DNA of 64,000 bases from Caldilineaceae bacterium. GTDB taxonomy: Bacteria; Chloroflexota; Anaerolineae; Caldilineales; Caldilineaceae. The notes under the pieces are model-generated. The model did not search any database. It saw only the letters and a list, made by a program, of their open reading frames with translations, and had not been told where the DNA came from. The stretch covers positions 1-64,000 of the forward strand of contig JAJDTL010000051.1 of the NCBI GenBank assembly GCA_022827195.1, written 5' to 3'. Positions 8,547 to 17,242 of the stretch are shown piece after piece. The position numbers were made by a program, and so were the translations under genes. The first letter of the stretch is position 1; each line of letters opens with the position of its first letter.

Positions 8547-9953
8547 ATGCCCACCCTGATCAAGAACGGAACGATTGTCACTGCCGCCGACACGGTCCAG
8601 GCCGATCTTCTCATCGACGGCGAACAGGTTGCGCTGATGGGACGAAATCTGCCGTCGGAGGGCGCGCAGGTCATCGACGCCGCGGGCAAACTGCTACTGC
8701 CTGGCGGTATCGACGTCCACACGCACCTGGAGCTGCCCTTCGGCGGGACCGTCTCCTCGGACGACTTCTTTACCGGCCATCGCGCGGCCGCGTTCGGCGC
8801 GACCACAACGCATCTCGACTTCGTGATCCAGCCCGTGGGCGGCTCGCTCAAGGAGGGGATCGATGAGTGGCACGCCAAGTCCACACCAAAGGCCGCCATC
8901 GACTACGGCTTTCACGTCGCCATTACCGACCTGCGCGACGACGTGTTGACCGAAATCCCGTCGGTTATCGACGAAGGCATCACCAGCCTCAAGCTATTCA
9001 TGGCCTACAAGGGCCTCTTCCAGATCGACGATACGACGCTCTTCCGCGCCATGCAGGTCGCCGCTGAGCACGGCCTGTTGATCATGGTCCACGCCGAAAA
9101 CGGCGACGTCATTGCCGAGCTGACGAAACAGCTGCTCGATGAAGGCAAGACCGCGCCCAAGTACCACGCCGTTGCCCACCCGGCAATCGCCGAGGCGGAG
9201 GCGACCGGCCGCGCGGTCGCGCTCGCGGGCATCAGCGGCGCCTCGCTTTACGTAGTCCACGTCACCTGCGAAGAGGCGGTCGAGCAGATTGCGCTGGGCC
9301 GCGCCAAAGGCTTCCCGGTCATGGGCGAGACCTGTACCCAGTACCTGTTCGTCTTCGAGGAGGACCTCGCCCGGCCCGGATACGAAGGCGCGAAATACGT
9401 CTGTTCGCCGCCGGTGCGCCAGCCCAAGGATGCCGCTGTCCTCTGGAAATCGCTGGCCGGCGGCGACCTGCAGGCGATCTCGACCGACCACTGCCCCTTC
9501 TGGTACGAGGGCGGCGTCGAAGGGCGCATCGCCGGCAAAGAACTGGGCCGCGAGGCCTTCCACCAGATTCCCAACGGCATGCCCGGCATTGAGGACCGTA
9601 TGCCGGTGATGTGGCACGCGGGAGTGGGCGGCGGCCACTACAGCGCCAACCGATTCGTCGAGATCGCAAGCACGAACCCGGCCAAGATCTTCGGCCTCTA
9701 CCCCCGCAAGGGCACGATCACGGTCGGCTCCGACGCCGACATCGTCATCTGGGATGCCGACAAAGAACATACGATCTCGGCGGCCACACACCACATGAAC
9801 ACCGACTACAACGTCTACGAGGGCATGCGCGTGCGCGGCTGGCCCGAAAAGGTCCTCCTGCGCGGTCGTGTAATCGTCGACGGCGAAGAGTGGCTCGGCG
9901 CCGCCGGCGAAGGCAAGTTTCTGCGGCGCAAACCGTTTGGGGACGTGTTGTGA
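8547..9953 (+). CDS. hydA: Dihydropyrimidinase (hydantoinase family)
   Basis: A 468-residue cyclic amidohydrolase that opens dihydrouracil or dihydrothymine (or hydantoins) to the N-carbamoyl-beta-amino acid used by the preceding nitrilase. Binuclear zinc ligands are all present: H58 and H60 in GIDVHTHLELP, the carboxylated K149 in ITSLKLFMAYKG, His in MVHAENGD and in YVVHVTCEEA, and Asp in STDHCPF. The length is normal. The gap to the nitrilase is 77 bases, with GAGGAAC before the ATG. It ends in a GTGA overlap with an ABC permease gene, tying the enzyme to an import system. No dihydropyrimidine dehydrogenase gene is in the window. Confidence 0.92.
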   Translation: MPTLIKNGTIVTAADTVQADLLIDGEQVALMGRNLPSEGAQVIDAAGKLLLPGGIDVHTHLELPFGGTVSSDDFFTGHRAAAFGATTTHLDFVIQPVGGSLKEGIDEWHAKSTPKAAIDYGFHVAITDLRDDVLTEIPSVIDEGITSLKLFMAYKGLFQIDDTTLFRAMQVAAEHGLLIMVHAENGDVIAELTKQLLDEGKTAPKYHAVAHPAIAEAEATGRAVALAGISGASLYVVHVTCEEAVEQIALGRAKGFPVMGETCTQYLFVFEEDLARPGYEGAKYVCSPPVRQPKDAAVLWKSLAGGDLQAISTDHCPFWYEGGVEGRIAGKELGREAFHQIPNGMPGIEDRMPVMWHAGVGGGHYSANRFVEIASTNPAKIFGLYPRKGTITVGSDADIVIWDADKEHTISAATHHMNTDYNVYEGMRVRGWPEKVLLRGRVIVDGEEWLGAAGEGKFLRRKPFGDVL

Positions 9954-10867
9954 GATTCGCCAGGGCGGGATCGCTGCGCGCAGTCGGTTACTTCCTTATC
10001 ATCGTTTTGCTGCTGACGCTGTTCTGGGAGGCGTACAAGCTCCTGGCCGCGCCGGGCGGAGCCTATCTGATCGGGACGGTCCCGGTGCAGGCAGAACAAG
10101 AAAGGCCGGCCGGAGCGCTGTGCGTTGCAGTGGGTCTATGCGAAATCGAGCTGCCCATACGCGCCGATGACCGCGCCATGCCCCACGTATGGGAGATTGT
10201 GGGGACGATCTTCGAGCCACCCCGACGCGGCAGCGACACGATTCTACTGACGATCCTGCTGCGCGCGTCGCTCTTCACGCTGCAGGAGGCGGTGGCCGGA
10301 TTCCTCATCGGCGGACTGCTCGGTTTCACTTTGGGCATCGCTTTCGCCCACTCCGGCCTGCTCGAGCGCGGCCTGCTGCCCTATGTTGTGGCCTCGCAGA
10401 CGGTCCCGTTGCTGGCAATCGCCCCTATGGTGGTGATCTGGCTGGGAGGCAGCTGGTTTTCGGTTGCCGTCATCGCCGCCTACCTGACCTTCTTTCCCGT
10501 CACGATCAACACCCTGCAGGGGCTCCGCTCGCCTGAACCGACCGCGGTCGAGCTGATGCACTCCTACGCGGCCTCATCCTGGGATATCCTGTGGAAGCTG
10601 CGCGTCCCTGCGGCGCTGCCCTACATCTTCACCGCCCTTAAAGTGTCGGCGACCGCCAGCGTGGTCGGCGCAATTATCGGCGAGCTGCCCAGCGGCATTG
10701 CCGACGGACTTGGACGCGTCATCCTCAACTTCAACCAGTACTACGCAACCGGCCCGGAAAAGCTGTGGGCGTCGATCCTCTTCGCCTCCCTCACCGGCAT
10801 GCTCTTCTTCATCGTCATCACGCTGCTTGAACGAGTCGTTGTCCACAAACAACCATCGGAGTCTTGA
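9950..10867 (+). CDS. ABC transporter permease, SsuC/TauC/ThiX type (first of two)
   Basis: A 305-residue inner-membrane permease. The start chosen is the GTG that overlaps the dihydropyrimidinase stop and opens directly into a hydrophobic segment (YFLIIVLLLTLFWEAYKLL). The C-terminal half has the permease coupling-loop pattern, ELMHSYAASSWDILWKLRVPAALPYIF, split here as ELMHSYAASSWDILWK and RVPAALPYIF. Between the first and second membrane segments is a loop of about 70 residues, longer than usual for this family. The partner ATPase, second permease and binding protein lie beyond an oppositely oriented sulfatase gene. The likely cargo is a pyrimidine or related base, judged from the neighbours. 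Confidence 0.88.
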   Translation: MRFARAGSLRAVGYFLIIVLLLTLFWEAYKLLAAPGGAYLIGTVPVQAEQERPAGALCVAVGLCEIELPIRADDRAMPHVWEIVGTIFEPPRRGSDTILLTILLRASLFTLQEAVAGFLIGGLLGFTLGIAFAHSGLLERGLLPYVVASQTVPLLAIAPMVVIWLGGSWFSVAVIAAYLTFFPVTINTLQGLRSPEPTAVELMHSYAASSWDILWKLRVPAALPYIFTALKVSATASVVGAIIGELPSGIADGLGRVILNFNQYYATGPEKLWASILFASLTGMLFFIVITLLERVVVHKQPSES

Positions 10868-10889
10868 GCCTGGGCAGGTCGAGGCCGCC

Positions 10890-12368
10890 TCATAGCCGCC
10901 GATCTGGTACTTGCGGCACGACGTCGCTTGTCTCCACGTACCAGTCCAGCATGCGCTCCTTGAGCGCGGCAAGTTCTTCGCTGTATGCCGGATCGTCGAT
11001 CAGATTGCGGGTCTCGCGCGGGTCCGCACGCAGGTCGTAGAGTTCATCCCATTCATAGTAGCGCCGGACATACTTGTGTTTGGCCGTGCGGCACATCGCT
11101 GCCTTCGTATGCTCCGGCCCTTCGGACATCTGCAGGCGCAGGCGCGGCCAGTAGAGATTGTCTTCGTTTTCCCAGCTTTCCAACTCCATACACTGACGTT
11201 CGCCGTGCCGGCGCCCGCCCTCGCAGAACACGGCGTCGCGGTGCTCATCGGTCTCTCCCGCAAGCAGGGGCAAGAGCGAGCGCCCGAAGTGATCGTGGCC
11301 GGGATCGATGCCTGTGAGAGCGTAAACTGTCGCCGGAAAATCAATCAGCTCGACCAGCGCGTCCGAGACGCGCGGCTTGACCGGAGTCCCCCGCGGCGGC
11401 TTCACCAGCAGCGGCACGCGCGTCAGGCAGTCCTGAAACGTGTTCTGGGTCTTTTCGACCAAACCGTAGTCGCCGGTAAAGTCACCGTGATCGGAGAAGA
11501 AGAAAACAAGCGTATCGTCGTAGATGCCCGCCTTCTTCAGCGCGTCCAGGACCATACCGAACTGGTGGTCAACCCGGGCACACATTCCGTAATAGGTCCG
11601 CCGCAGTTCGCGCAGCCGGTCTTCCGACCAGCCCTGAATCCCCTGGCCTTCGTAAATGCCCTTCATCAGACTGGGAAGGCCCTCCCAACCGTCTGGGGGC
11701 GTGGGTGTGCGATCGGGGATCAGCGCCGGGTCGATCTGGCTGTACCACGGGTCTTCCACCAGGTAGGGTGGATGCGGATAAAACAGGGGCAGGTAAATGC
11801 AGAGAGGCTGGTCCCGCGGTGCGCTGCCAATCTGCTCGATCGCACCTTCGACCATCGCCCAATCCTCGTCGTATGCCACGGTCTCCCCTGCCGGGATCTC
11901 CCGCCGTCCCGCGTAAAAGGAATAGTAGTTGTCGCCGTCGGGATCGCCCCTCCAGCCTTTCAGGGAATGCGGGTCCGGCAGGAGCCGCTCAGGCTGAGGC
12001 GGCGCGAATTTAACATCACAGTAACCGGCGAAACCGTTCTGGGCCGGCACGGCATCGTTCTTTCCGCCCCACCAGACGAAGTAGCCATGCTGCCTTAAGG
12101 TCCGCAGGAGCATCGGCTCATCCGGACGCAGCATGTGGTACATCGTGCGGTGGCCGCGTACGTGGGGATACCAGCCGGTCAAAAAGGAGCATCGGCTCGG
12201 CGTGCAGACCGGGTTCTGGCAGAAGGCGTTGGCGAACGAGACGCCCTCCTCAGCAGCAAATTGGTCCAGCACCGGGGTCACCGCCCCGGCGTTCCCCAGA
12301 TGGCCCATCACGTCCCCGCGCCACTGGTCCGGGTTGAAAATCAGTATATGCGGCAGTCGGTCCGACAT
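10890..12368 (-). CDS. Sulfatase family hydrolase
   Basis: A 492-residue type I sulfatase or phosphonate-type hydrolase. The N-terminus has the metal-binding pattern ILIFNPDQWRGDVMG, and the formylglycine site is NPVCTPSRCSFLTG (C-x-P-S-R), where the cysteine would be oxidised. FFFSDHGDFTGDYGL supplies further metal ligands. The start was placed at the ATG at 12366-12368, preceded by GGAGA; an ATG 30 bases upstream is less supported. No signal peptide is seen, so it would act in the cytoplasm unless exported otherwise. It sits on the minus strand between two halves of an ABC importer operon, tail-to-tail with the first permease and divergent from the ATPase gene. The substrate is unknown. Confidence 0.9.
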   Translation of the reverse strand: MSDRLPHILIFNPDQWRGDVMGHLGNAGAVTPVLDQFAAEEGVSFANAFCQNPVCTPSRCSFLTGWYPHVRGHRTMYHMLRPDEPMLLRTLRQHGYFVWWGGKNDAVPAQNGFAGYCDVKFAPPQPERLLPDPHSLKGWRGDPDGDNYYSFYAGRREIPAGETVAYDEDWAMVEGAIEQIGSAPRDQPLCIYLPLFYPHPPYLVEDPWYSQIDPALIPDRTPTPPDGWEGLPSLMKGIYEGQGIQGWSEDRLRELRRTYYGMCARVDHQFGMVLDALKKAGIYDDTLVFFFSDHGDFTGDYGLVEKTQNTFQDCLTRVPLLVKPPRGTPVKPRVSDALVELIDFPATVYALTGIDPGHDHFGRSLLPLLAGETDEHRDAVFCEGGRRHGERQCMELESWENEDNLYWPRLRLQMSEGPEHTKAAMCRTAKHKYVRRYYEWDELYDLRADPRETRNLIDDPAYSEELAALKERMLDWYVETSDVVPQVPDRRL

Positions 12369-12535
12369 CGCTTGTCTCCGTGGTATGAGTGCGCTCATCC
12401 GGGCGCGGCTTATGCCGCAAAACGCAGTTTCCGCATCTTAACAGAGAGCATGACCGCGCAAAACTCGTGCAATGGTCCAGCGCCGCCTCTGCCATCGTTT
12501 TTCTGCTTTGCCCAAAGGAAGCAAAGCTGCTATCC

Positions 12536-12565
12536 TTGTTTTTTTTGGCGCGCCTGTGCTAGAAT
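12536..12565 (+). promoter_or_regulatory. Putative promoter of the ABC ATPase-permease-binding protein operon
   Basis: TTGTTT (12536-12541), 18 bases, TAGAAT (12560-12565) preceded by TGC (extended -10). It would start transcription about 120 bases before the ATPase ATG. The 322-base divergent gap also holds TGTTAAGAT on the minus strand (12435-12443), a possible -10 for the sulfatase gene. Confidence 0.5.
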
Positions 12566-12690
12566 CGGCGCCATAATTTGGGTCAGGTCCCCACAGTCTG
12601 GCTTGAGCCGCCCTGGATGTGCAGCCCGAGCTCCCTGAATCAATGAAATCGCAGTAGCGAGCGCGGTTTCGCTGTGAAGTGTGACCTTTC

Positions 12691-13494
12691 ATGACCGGTC
12701 CCGTCGTTTCTCTCGAAAAAATCGACAAGACATTCGGAGAAGGCGCCTCCGACCAGGTCCACGCGCTCAAAGAGATCAATCTGGAAATCGAGAAGAACGA
12801 TTTCATCTCGTTGATCGGCCCGTCCGGCTGCGGCAAGTCGACGTTGCTGCGCGTTGTCGGCGATCTGATCGAGCCATCTGCCGGGGCGGTAACTGTAAAC
12901 GGCAAGAGTGCGCGCCAGGCCCGCCTCGACCAGGACTACGGCATCGTCTTTCAGGCCGCAACGCTGTACGACTGGCGCACGGTCGCCAAAAACGTGCAGC
13001 TACCCCTCGAGCTGATGGATTTCAGCCGGGCCGACAAGGAACAGCGCACGCAGACGATGCTTGAGCTAGTCGAGTTGTCCGACTTCGCCGCCCACTATCC
13101 CTGGCAACTTTCGGGTGGGATGCAGCAGCGCGTAGCCATCGCCCGCGCGCTCGCCTTCGAACCGTCCATCCTGCTAATGGATGAGCCGTTCGGCGCGCTT
13201 GACGAGATGACCAGGGAAAGACTCAATCTCGAGCTGCTCGAAATCTGGCGCAAAACGGACACGACCGTGCTCTTCGTCACCCACAGCATCACCGAGGCGG
13301 TCTTCCTGTCGACACGCGTGATAGTCATGTCCGCCCGCCCCGGCCGCATCACTGTGGACATCGCCATCGATCTGCCTCAGCCCCGCAACGCCGATACACG
13401 CAGCAGCGTGCGCTTCTTCGAACTGGAGACTGCGGTGCGAGAGGCCCTGCGTGTCAGCGAGGCGGGTCACGAGTCCGGGGAGCCGGCCAAGTGA
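12691..13494 (+). CDS. ABC transporter ATPase, SsuB/TauB type
   Basis: A 267-residue ATP-binding subunit. Walker A is GPSGCGKST (residues 43-51), the signature LSGGMQQR lies near residue 140 and Walker B ILLMDEPFGALDE near 160, followed by the switch histidine in LFVTHSITEAV. The length and motif set match the nitrate/sulfonate/taurine/HMP family of importers. It ends in a GTGA overlap with the second permease. With the permease at 9950-10867 it would complete an importer with two different permeases. Confidence 0.93.
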   Translation: MTGPVVSLEKIDKTFGEGASDQVHALKEINLEIEKNDFISLIGPSGCGKSTLLRVVGDLIEPSAGAVTVNGKSARQARLDQDYGIVFQAATLYDWRTVAKNVQLPLELMDFSRADKEQRTQTMLELVELSDFAAHYPWQLSGGMQQRVAIARALAFEPSILLMDEPFGALDEMTRERLNLELLEIWRKTDTTVLFVTHSITEAVFLSTRVIVMSARPGRITVDIAIDLPQPRNADTRSSVRFFELETAVREALRVSEAGHESGEPAK

Positions 13495-14444
13495 GCGAGC
13501 GCAGGCAGCGCATCTGGGCGCCTGTTATCATCCTGATCGTGCTCGTGCTCCTGTGGGAGGCGCTGGTGACCGCCTTCGAAATTCAACAGTTCCTTTTGCC
13601 TAAGCCGTCGGCCATTGTCGGCAACCTGGTACAGGTCGTGGTGATCGACGCTACCGCGCAGGCTGGGGAGACAGGCGCGGCAAGAGAGACCTCGGTTGGC
13701 AGCCGATTTCTGGTCTTTCTGACGTCCGCGCTCTCCTCCGATGAGCAGGCGGCATTTGAAGAAGCCCTCCTGTTCCGGATTCCATTGGGCGGCCGCAGTG
13801 TTTCTGTTTTACGTGGAGCAAACCTGTCGCCCATTCTGGCCGCGAGCTGGTTCACGCTCAAAGAGGCGCTAGGCGGGCTGGCTTTGGGCACCCTCACGGC
13901 GATTGCCGTTGCGCTGGCCACGACGCGCTGGGCCGCCTCACGCGAAGCGCTGCTGCCCTTCGCCATTGCCGCCAATTCGATGCCGATCATCGCCTTCGCA
14001 CCGATCATGAACAACTGGTTCGGAATCGATAACCCGTTCTCGAAGATGGCGATCGTAACGATCATGATCTTCTTCCCCATAATGATCAATACCGTGCGCG
14101 GGCTGATTTCGGTCGACCACCGCTCTCTGGAGCTGATGCACTCCTACGCTGCCAGCGATGCAGAGATCCTTCTCAAACTGCGAATTCCCAACGCCCTGCC
14201 CTCGCTCTTCAGCGGGCTCAAGGTGGCCGGGGCGCTCGCAATGATCGGTGCGATCGTGGGCGAGTATTTCGGCGGGCCGCGCATTGCACTCGGTGTATTC
14301 ATAACCCAGGAGGCCGCACTGTTTCGATTTGCTTCGGCCTGGGCCGCAATTCTCGTCGCCTGTCTCCTGGGCATTGCTCTCTATCTCATCATTCTGACGG
14401 CGGAAAGACTGGCGATGCCCTGGCATCAGACATTCCGCCCCTAG
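13491..14444 (+). CDS. ABC transporter permease, SsuC/TauC/ThiX type (second)
   Basis: A 317-residue permease starting at the GTG that overlaps the ATPase stop. A first membrane segment (WAPVIILIVLVLLWEALVTAF region) is followed by the family-typical LPKPSAIVGNL, then by an extracytoplasmic loop of about 70 residues before the transport core. The coupling loop ELMHSYAASDAEILLKLRIP is nearly the same as in the first permease, showing that the two are paralogues. Both have the unusually long first loop, so they probably pair as a heterodimer. It lies 42 bases before the binding-protein gene. Confidence 0.9.
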   Translation: MSERRQRIWAPVIILIVLVLLWEALVTAFEIQQFLLPKPSAIVGNLVQVVVIDATAQAGETGAARETSVGSRFLVFLTSALSSDEQAAFEEALLFRIPLGGRSVSVLRGANLSPILAASWFTLKEALGGLALGTLTAIAVALATTRWAASREALLPFAIAANSMPIIAFAPIMNNWFGIDNPFSKMAIVTIMIFFPIMINTVRGLISVDHRSLELMHSYAASDAEILLKLRIPNALPSLFSGLKVAGALAMIGAIVGEYFGGPRIALGVFITQEAALFRFASAWAAILVACLLGIALYLIILTAERLAMPWHQTFRP

Positions 14445-14486
14445 CACGGCGATCTTTCCTATCTAACTGTTTCTCAGGAGGAGACT

Positions 14487-15632
14487 ATGAAGACTCGAAC
14501 CACATTCTTGCTGACAGTGGCTGCCCTGCTGGTCCTTGCGCTGGGCGCGTGCGTAGCGCCTGCTGCTCCAGCCGCGGATTCCGGCGCTGAAGAGGCGCCC
14601 ATGGACGACATGGCCTGCGCCGAACTCACGCCTGTCAAGCTTCAACTGCAGTGGGTGACACAGTCCCAGTTTGCCGGCTACTTTGCCGCCGTCGATCAGG
14701 GCTTCTACACCGACCACTGCCTCGATGTGACGATTCTCGAGGGCGCGGTCGACATCGTCCCGCAACAGGTTGTTGCCTCGGGCCAAGCCGAGTTTGGGCT
14801 GGCGTGGGTGCCGAAAGTACTGGCTTCACGCGCCGAGGGCGCCGACCTGGTGAACATCGCCCAGGTATTCCAGCGCAGCGGCACGCTCGAGGTTTCGTGG
14901 GCCGACGCGCCTGTCGCAACCATCGCCGACATGGCGGGCAAGAAGGTCGGCACGTGGGGATTCGGCAACGAGCATGAGCTGTTCGTCGCCATGCGCGCCG
15001 AGGGCATCGATCCCAACAACCCGGACGACGTGACCATAATCCAGCAGAGCTTCGACATGTTGGCACTGCTCAACCGGGAACTGGACGCGGCCCAGGCCAT
15101 GACCTACAACGAGTACGCCCAGGTGCTGGAGGCGATCAACCCGGAGACTGGCGAGCTCTTCCAGCCCTCTGACCTGGTCGTAATCGACTTCAACGACGTC
15201 GGCACGGCCATGCTGCAGGACCATGTCTTCGCCCGCGAGGCCTGGCTGGCCGAAGAGGGCAACGAGGATATTGCAGTGCGCTTCCTGGCAGCCAGCTTCC
15301 AGGGATGGCAGTTCTGCCGCGACAACTTCGACGCCTGTGTCCAGGTCGTGCTCGACAACGGCCCAACGCTCGGCCACAGCCACATGAGCTGGCAGCTGAA
15401 CGAGATCAACCAGCTGATCTGGCCCTCCCCAAGCGGAATCGGCGTGATGGATCAGGCGCTGTGGGACCAGACGGTGCAGGTATCCGTGGACGGCGGCGTC
15501 ATCGCCGAAGCGCCGAGCGCTGGCGCATTCCGCACCGATTTGGCTGAGGCGGCCCTGGGGCTGCTGGAAGGCGACGCGACCGGAGAGAGTTACTCGCCCA
15601 TCGAGGTGGAGCTGGTCGAGGGCGGCGAATAG
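14487..15632 (+). CDS. ABC importer substrate-binding lipoprotein, NMT1/THI5-like
   Basis: A 381-residue protein with a lipoprotein signal (lipobox LGAC, cysteine about residue 22), so it is anchored outside the membrane. The mature part has the NMT1/THI5-like opening KLQLQWVTQSQFAGYFAA, and later ASGQAEFGLAW and GKKVGTWGFGNEHEL. In this superfamily ligands include thiamine precursors, riboflavin precursors, pyrimidines and sulfonates. Clustering with dihydropyrimidinase and a beta-ureidopropionase-like enzyme favours a pyrimidine-type ligand, but this is inference. GGAGGAG precedes the ATG. A 14-bp hairpin lies after the stop. Confidence 0.9.
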   Translation: MKTRTTFLLTVAALLVLALGACVAPAAPAADSGAEEAPMDDMACAELTPVKLQLQWVTQSQFAGYFAAVDQGFYTDHCLDVTILEGAVDIVPQQVVASGQAEFGLAWVPKVLASRAEGADLVNIAQVFQRSGTLEVSWADAPVATIADMAGKKVGTWGFGNEHELFVAMRAEGIDPNNPDDVTIIQQSFDMLALLNRELDAAQAMTYNEYAQVLEAINPETGELFQPSDLVVIDFNDVGTAMLQDHVFAREAWLAEEGNEDIAVRFLAASFQGWQFCRDNFDACVQVVLDNGPTLGHSHMSWQLNEINQLIWPSPSGIGVMDQALWDQTVQVSVDGGVIAEAPSAGAFRTDLAEAALGLLEGDATGESYSPIEVELVEGGE

Positions 15633-15656
15633 CAGGTCCCTTCCTTCCTTAGGCCC

Positions 15657-15690
15657 GGGTGGTGGCCGGTTCACAGACCGGTCACTACCC
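15657..15690 (+). terminator. 14-bp hairpin after the binding-protein gene
   Basis: GGGTGGTGGCCGGT (15657-15670), a six-base loop, and ACCGGTCACTACCC (15677-15690) pair over 14 positions with two G-U pairs. No T-run follows. It probably ends the importer transcript or buffers it from the Uma2 gene; its core resembles the GGCCGGT repeats found elsewhere. Confidence 0.5.
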
Positions 15691-15716
15691 GCCGCGTCTC
15701 GTAAACGGAGGAGCAG

Positions 15717-16325
15717 ATGCGGCGCATGCGCGAATCCCGAACAGCCACATACGCTGCGCAGACGGAGCAGTCTCCGGTCCAGGGGCAGTGGACCTATGAC
15801 GACTACGCCCGCCTCCCCGAAGATGGCATGCGATACGAAGTGATTCGGGGAGACCTATTCATGTCGCCAGCCCCGCGACCGTTGCATCAAGTTGTCATCA
15901 CGCTGACATCCTATTTTCTCGATGAATTCCTCAAGGTCAGTCGACTCGGCAAGTCCTTCGTCTCCCCAATCGATGTCATCCTCCCTCAGCAACTGGGGGA
16001 CCCTGTTCAACTTGACATCGTCTTCATTTCCAACGAACGGCTCAATATTGTAGGCGAAGTCAACATCCAGGGGGCGCCCGACCTGGTGATCGAAGTCCTG
16101 TCGCCGTTCAACCCGGAATATGACCGCTCCGTCAAGTACGAAATTTATGCCGAAGCGGGAGTGCCGGAGTACTGGATAATTGACCCGCACGAACGGACGG
16201 TAGAGGTTTTCGCACTTCGCGACGGCGGCTACCTGCCGCTGGGACGCTACAGCAAAGGCGATACTGCACGTTCAGAACTGCTTGCGGGCTTTACGGCAGC
16301 GATAGACGAGATCATCCCCGCATGA
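15717..16325 (+). CDS. Uma2 family (DUF820) restriction-endonuclease-fold protein
   Basis: A 202-residue protein of the Uma2 family, which has a PD-(D/E)xK nuclease fold and unclear function; it is often multicopy in Chloroflexota and cyanobacteria. Family motifs are seen: YDDYARLPEDGMRYEVIRGD near the N-terminus, then LDIVFISNERL, PDLVIEVLSP with the putative catalytic D and E, and EAGVPEYWIIDP. GGAGGAG precedes the ATG. The stop overlaps the next start (ATGA). No transposase or methylase is beside it. Confidence 0.88.
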   Translation: MRRMRESRTATYAAQTEQSPVQGQWTYDDYARLPEDGMRYEVIRGDLFMSPAPRPLHQVVITLTSYFLDEFLKVSRLGKSFVSPIDVILPQQLGDPVQLDIVFISNERLNIVGEVNIQGAPDLVIEVLSPFNPEYDRSVKYEIYAEAGVPEYWIIDPHERTVEVFALRDGGYLPLGRYSKGDTARSELLAGFTAAIDEIIPA

Positions 16326-17167
16326 TCCTGGTCACCGGCGCAGGGGGAAAGACCGGCAAGGCCGTCATCAGAGCCCTCGACCAGGCCGGCCAGCCGGTCC
16401 GCGCGTGGCTGCGCCGGCCCGAACAGGTTGAAGAGATACCTGAAACCGACTTTTTTGTCGGTGACATGCAGGACGCCGCCCTATGGCGCCGGGCCTGCCG
16501 GGACGTGGAAGCACTCTATCTCATCTGCCCCAATATGCACGCCAGCGAACTAGAAATCAGTCGGAAGGCATTGCGGGCGGCGCAGGCGGCAGGCGTGAGT
16601 CGCTTCGTCTACCATTCGGTGCTTCACCCTCAGACAGAGGACATGCCCCACCACTGGCAGAAACTGCGCGTTGAAGAGATGATCTTCCGCAGTGGACTGC
16701 CATTTACCATCCTCCAACCCTGCGCCTATATGCAGAACATTCTGGCCTTCCGGTCGGCGATTGCAAGGGCCGGAGAATATCTCGTGCCCTACGATGTCCG
16801 CGCCCGCTTCGCTCTCGTTGACCTCGAAGACGTCGCCCAGGCTGCCGCCTGCGCGCTCACCAAATCCGGTCACAACAGCGCGATTTACGAACTGGCGGGG
16901 CCGGACAATCTGTCCTCCACTGAGATTGCGCAGCACTTGAGCGACCATCTGCAACGACCGGTAGAGGCCGTGCGCATGCCACTGGAGCGATGGAGAAGGA
17001 CGGCCGAAGAAAGCGGATCGCCGGCCGCTACGATCGAATCCCTGGCCGCAATGTTCCGCTACTATAACGCCTACGGCCTGGCCGGCAACGGCAACGTCTT
17101 GGGGTGGCTACTGGGCCGCCGCCCTACGTCGCTGGCGCAGTTTCTGGAGCGGTCATATCCCGTCTGA
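16322..17167 (+). CDS. NmrA-type NAD(P)-binding oxidoreductase
   Basis: A 281-residue protein with an N-terminal Rossmann motif ILVTGAGGKTGKAVI (residues 2-16) and NmrA-like features: LRRPEQ after the second strand, YHSVLHP and LQPCAYMQN. It belongs to the atypical short-chain dehydrogenase group that includes NAD(P)H:quinone oxidoreductase 2-like and NmrA regulators. Its substrate is unknown. It starts at an ATGA overlap with the Uma2 gene, so the two are probably translated from one message. Confidence 0.85.
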   Translation: MILVTGAGGKTGKAVIRALDQAGQPVRAWLRRPEQVEEIPETDFFVGDMQDAALWRRACRDVEALYLICPNMHASELEISRKALRAAQAAGVSRFVYHSVLHPQTEDMPHHWQKLRVEEMIFRSGLPFTILQPCAYMQNILAFRSAIARAGEYLVPYDVRARFALVDLEDVAQAAACALTKSGHNSAIYELAGPDNLSSTEIAQHLSDHLQRPVEAVRMPLERWRRTAEESGSPAATIESLAAMFRYYNAYGLAGNGNVLGWLLGRRPTSLAQFLERSYPV

Positions 17168-17242
17168 CGCGAGCGCATCAGACTGTCGTGTACGCACGCC
17201 GCCGCAGTCGACCTTGGGCCGTGTCCAGCAGGAGTCCAACTC

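Noticed and set aside
12580-12600. Short GGGTCAGGTCCCC-like string, similar to ATGGGGTCAGTTCC near 55208
   Set aside because: Similarity is short and the copies are not bounded by any repeat; too weak to call a mobile element or operator.
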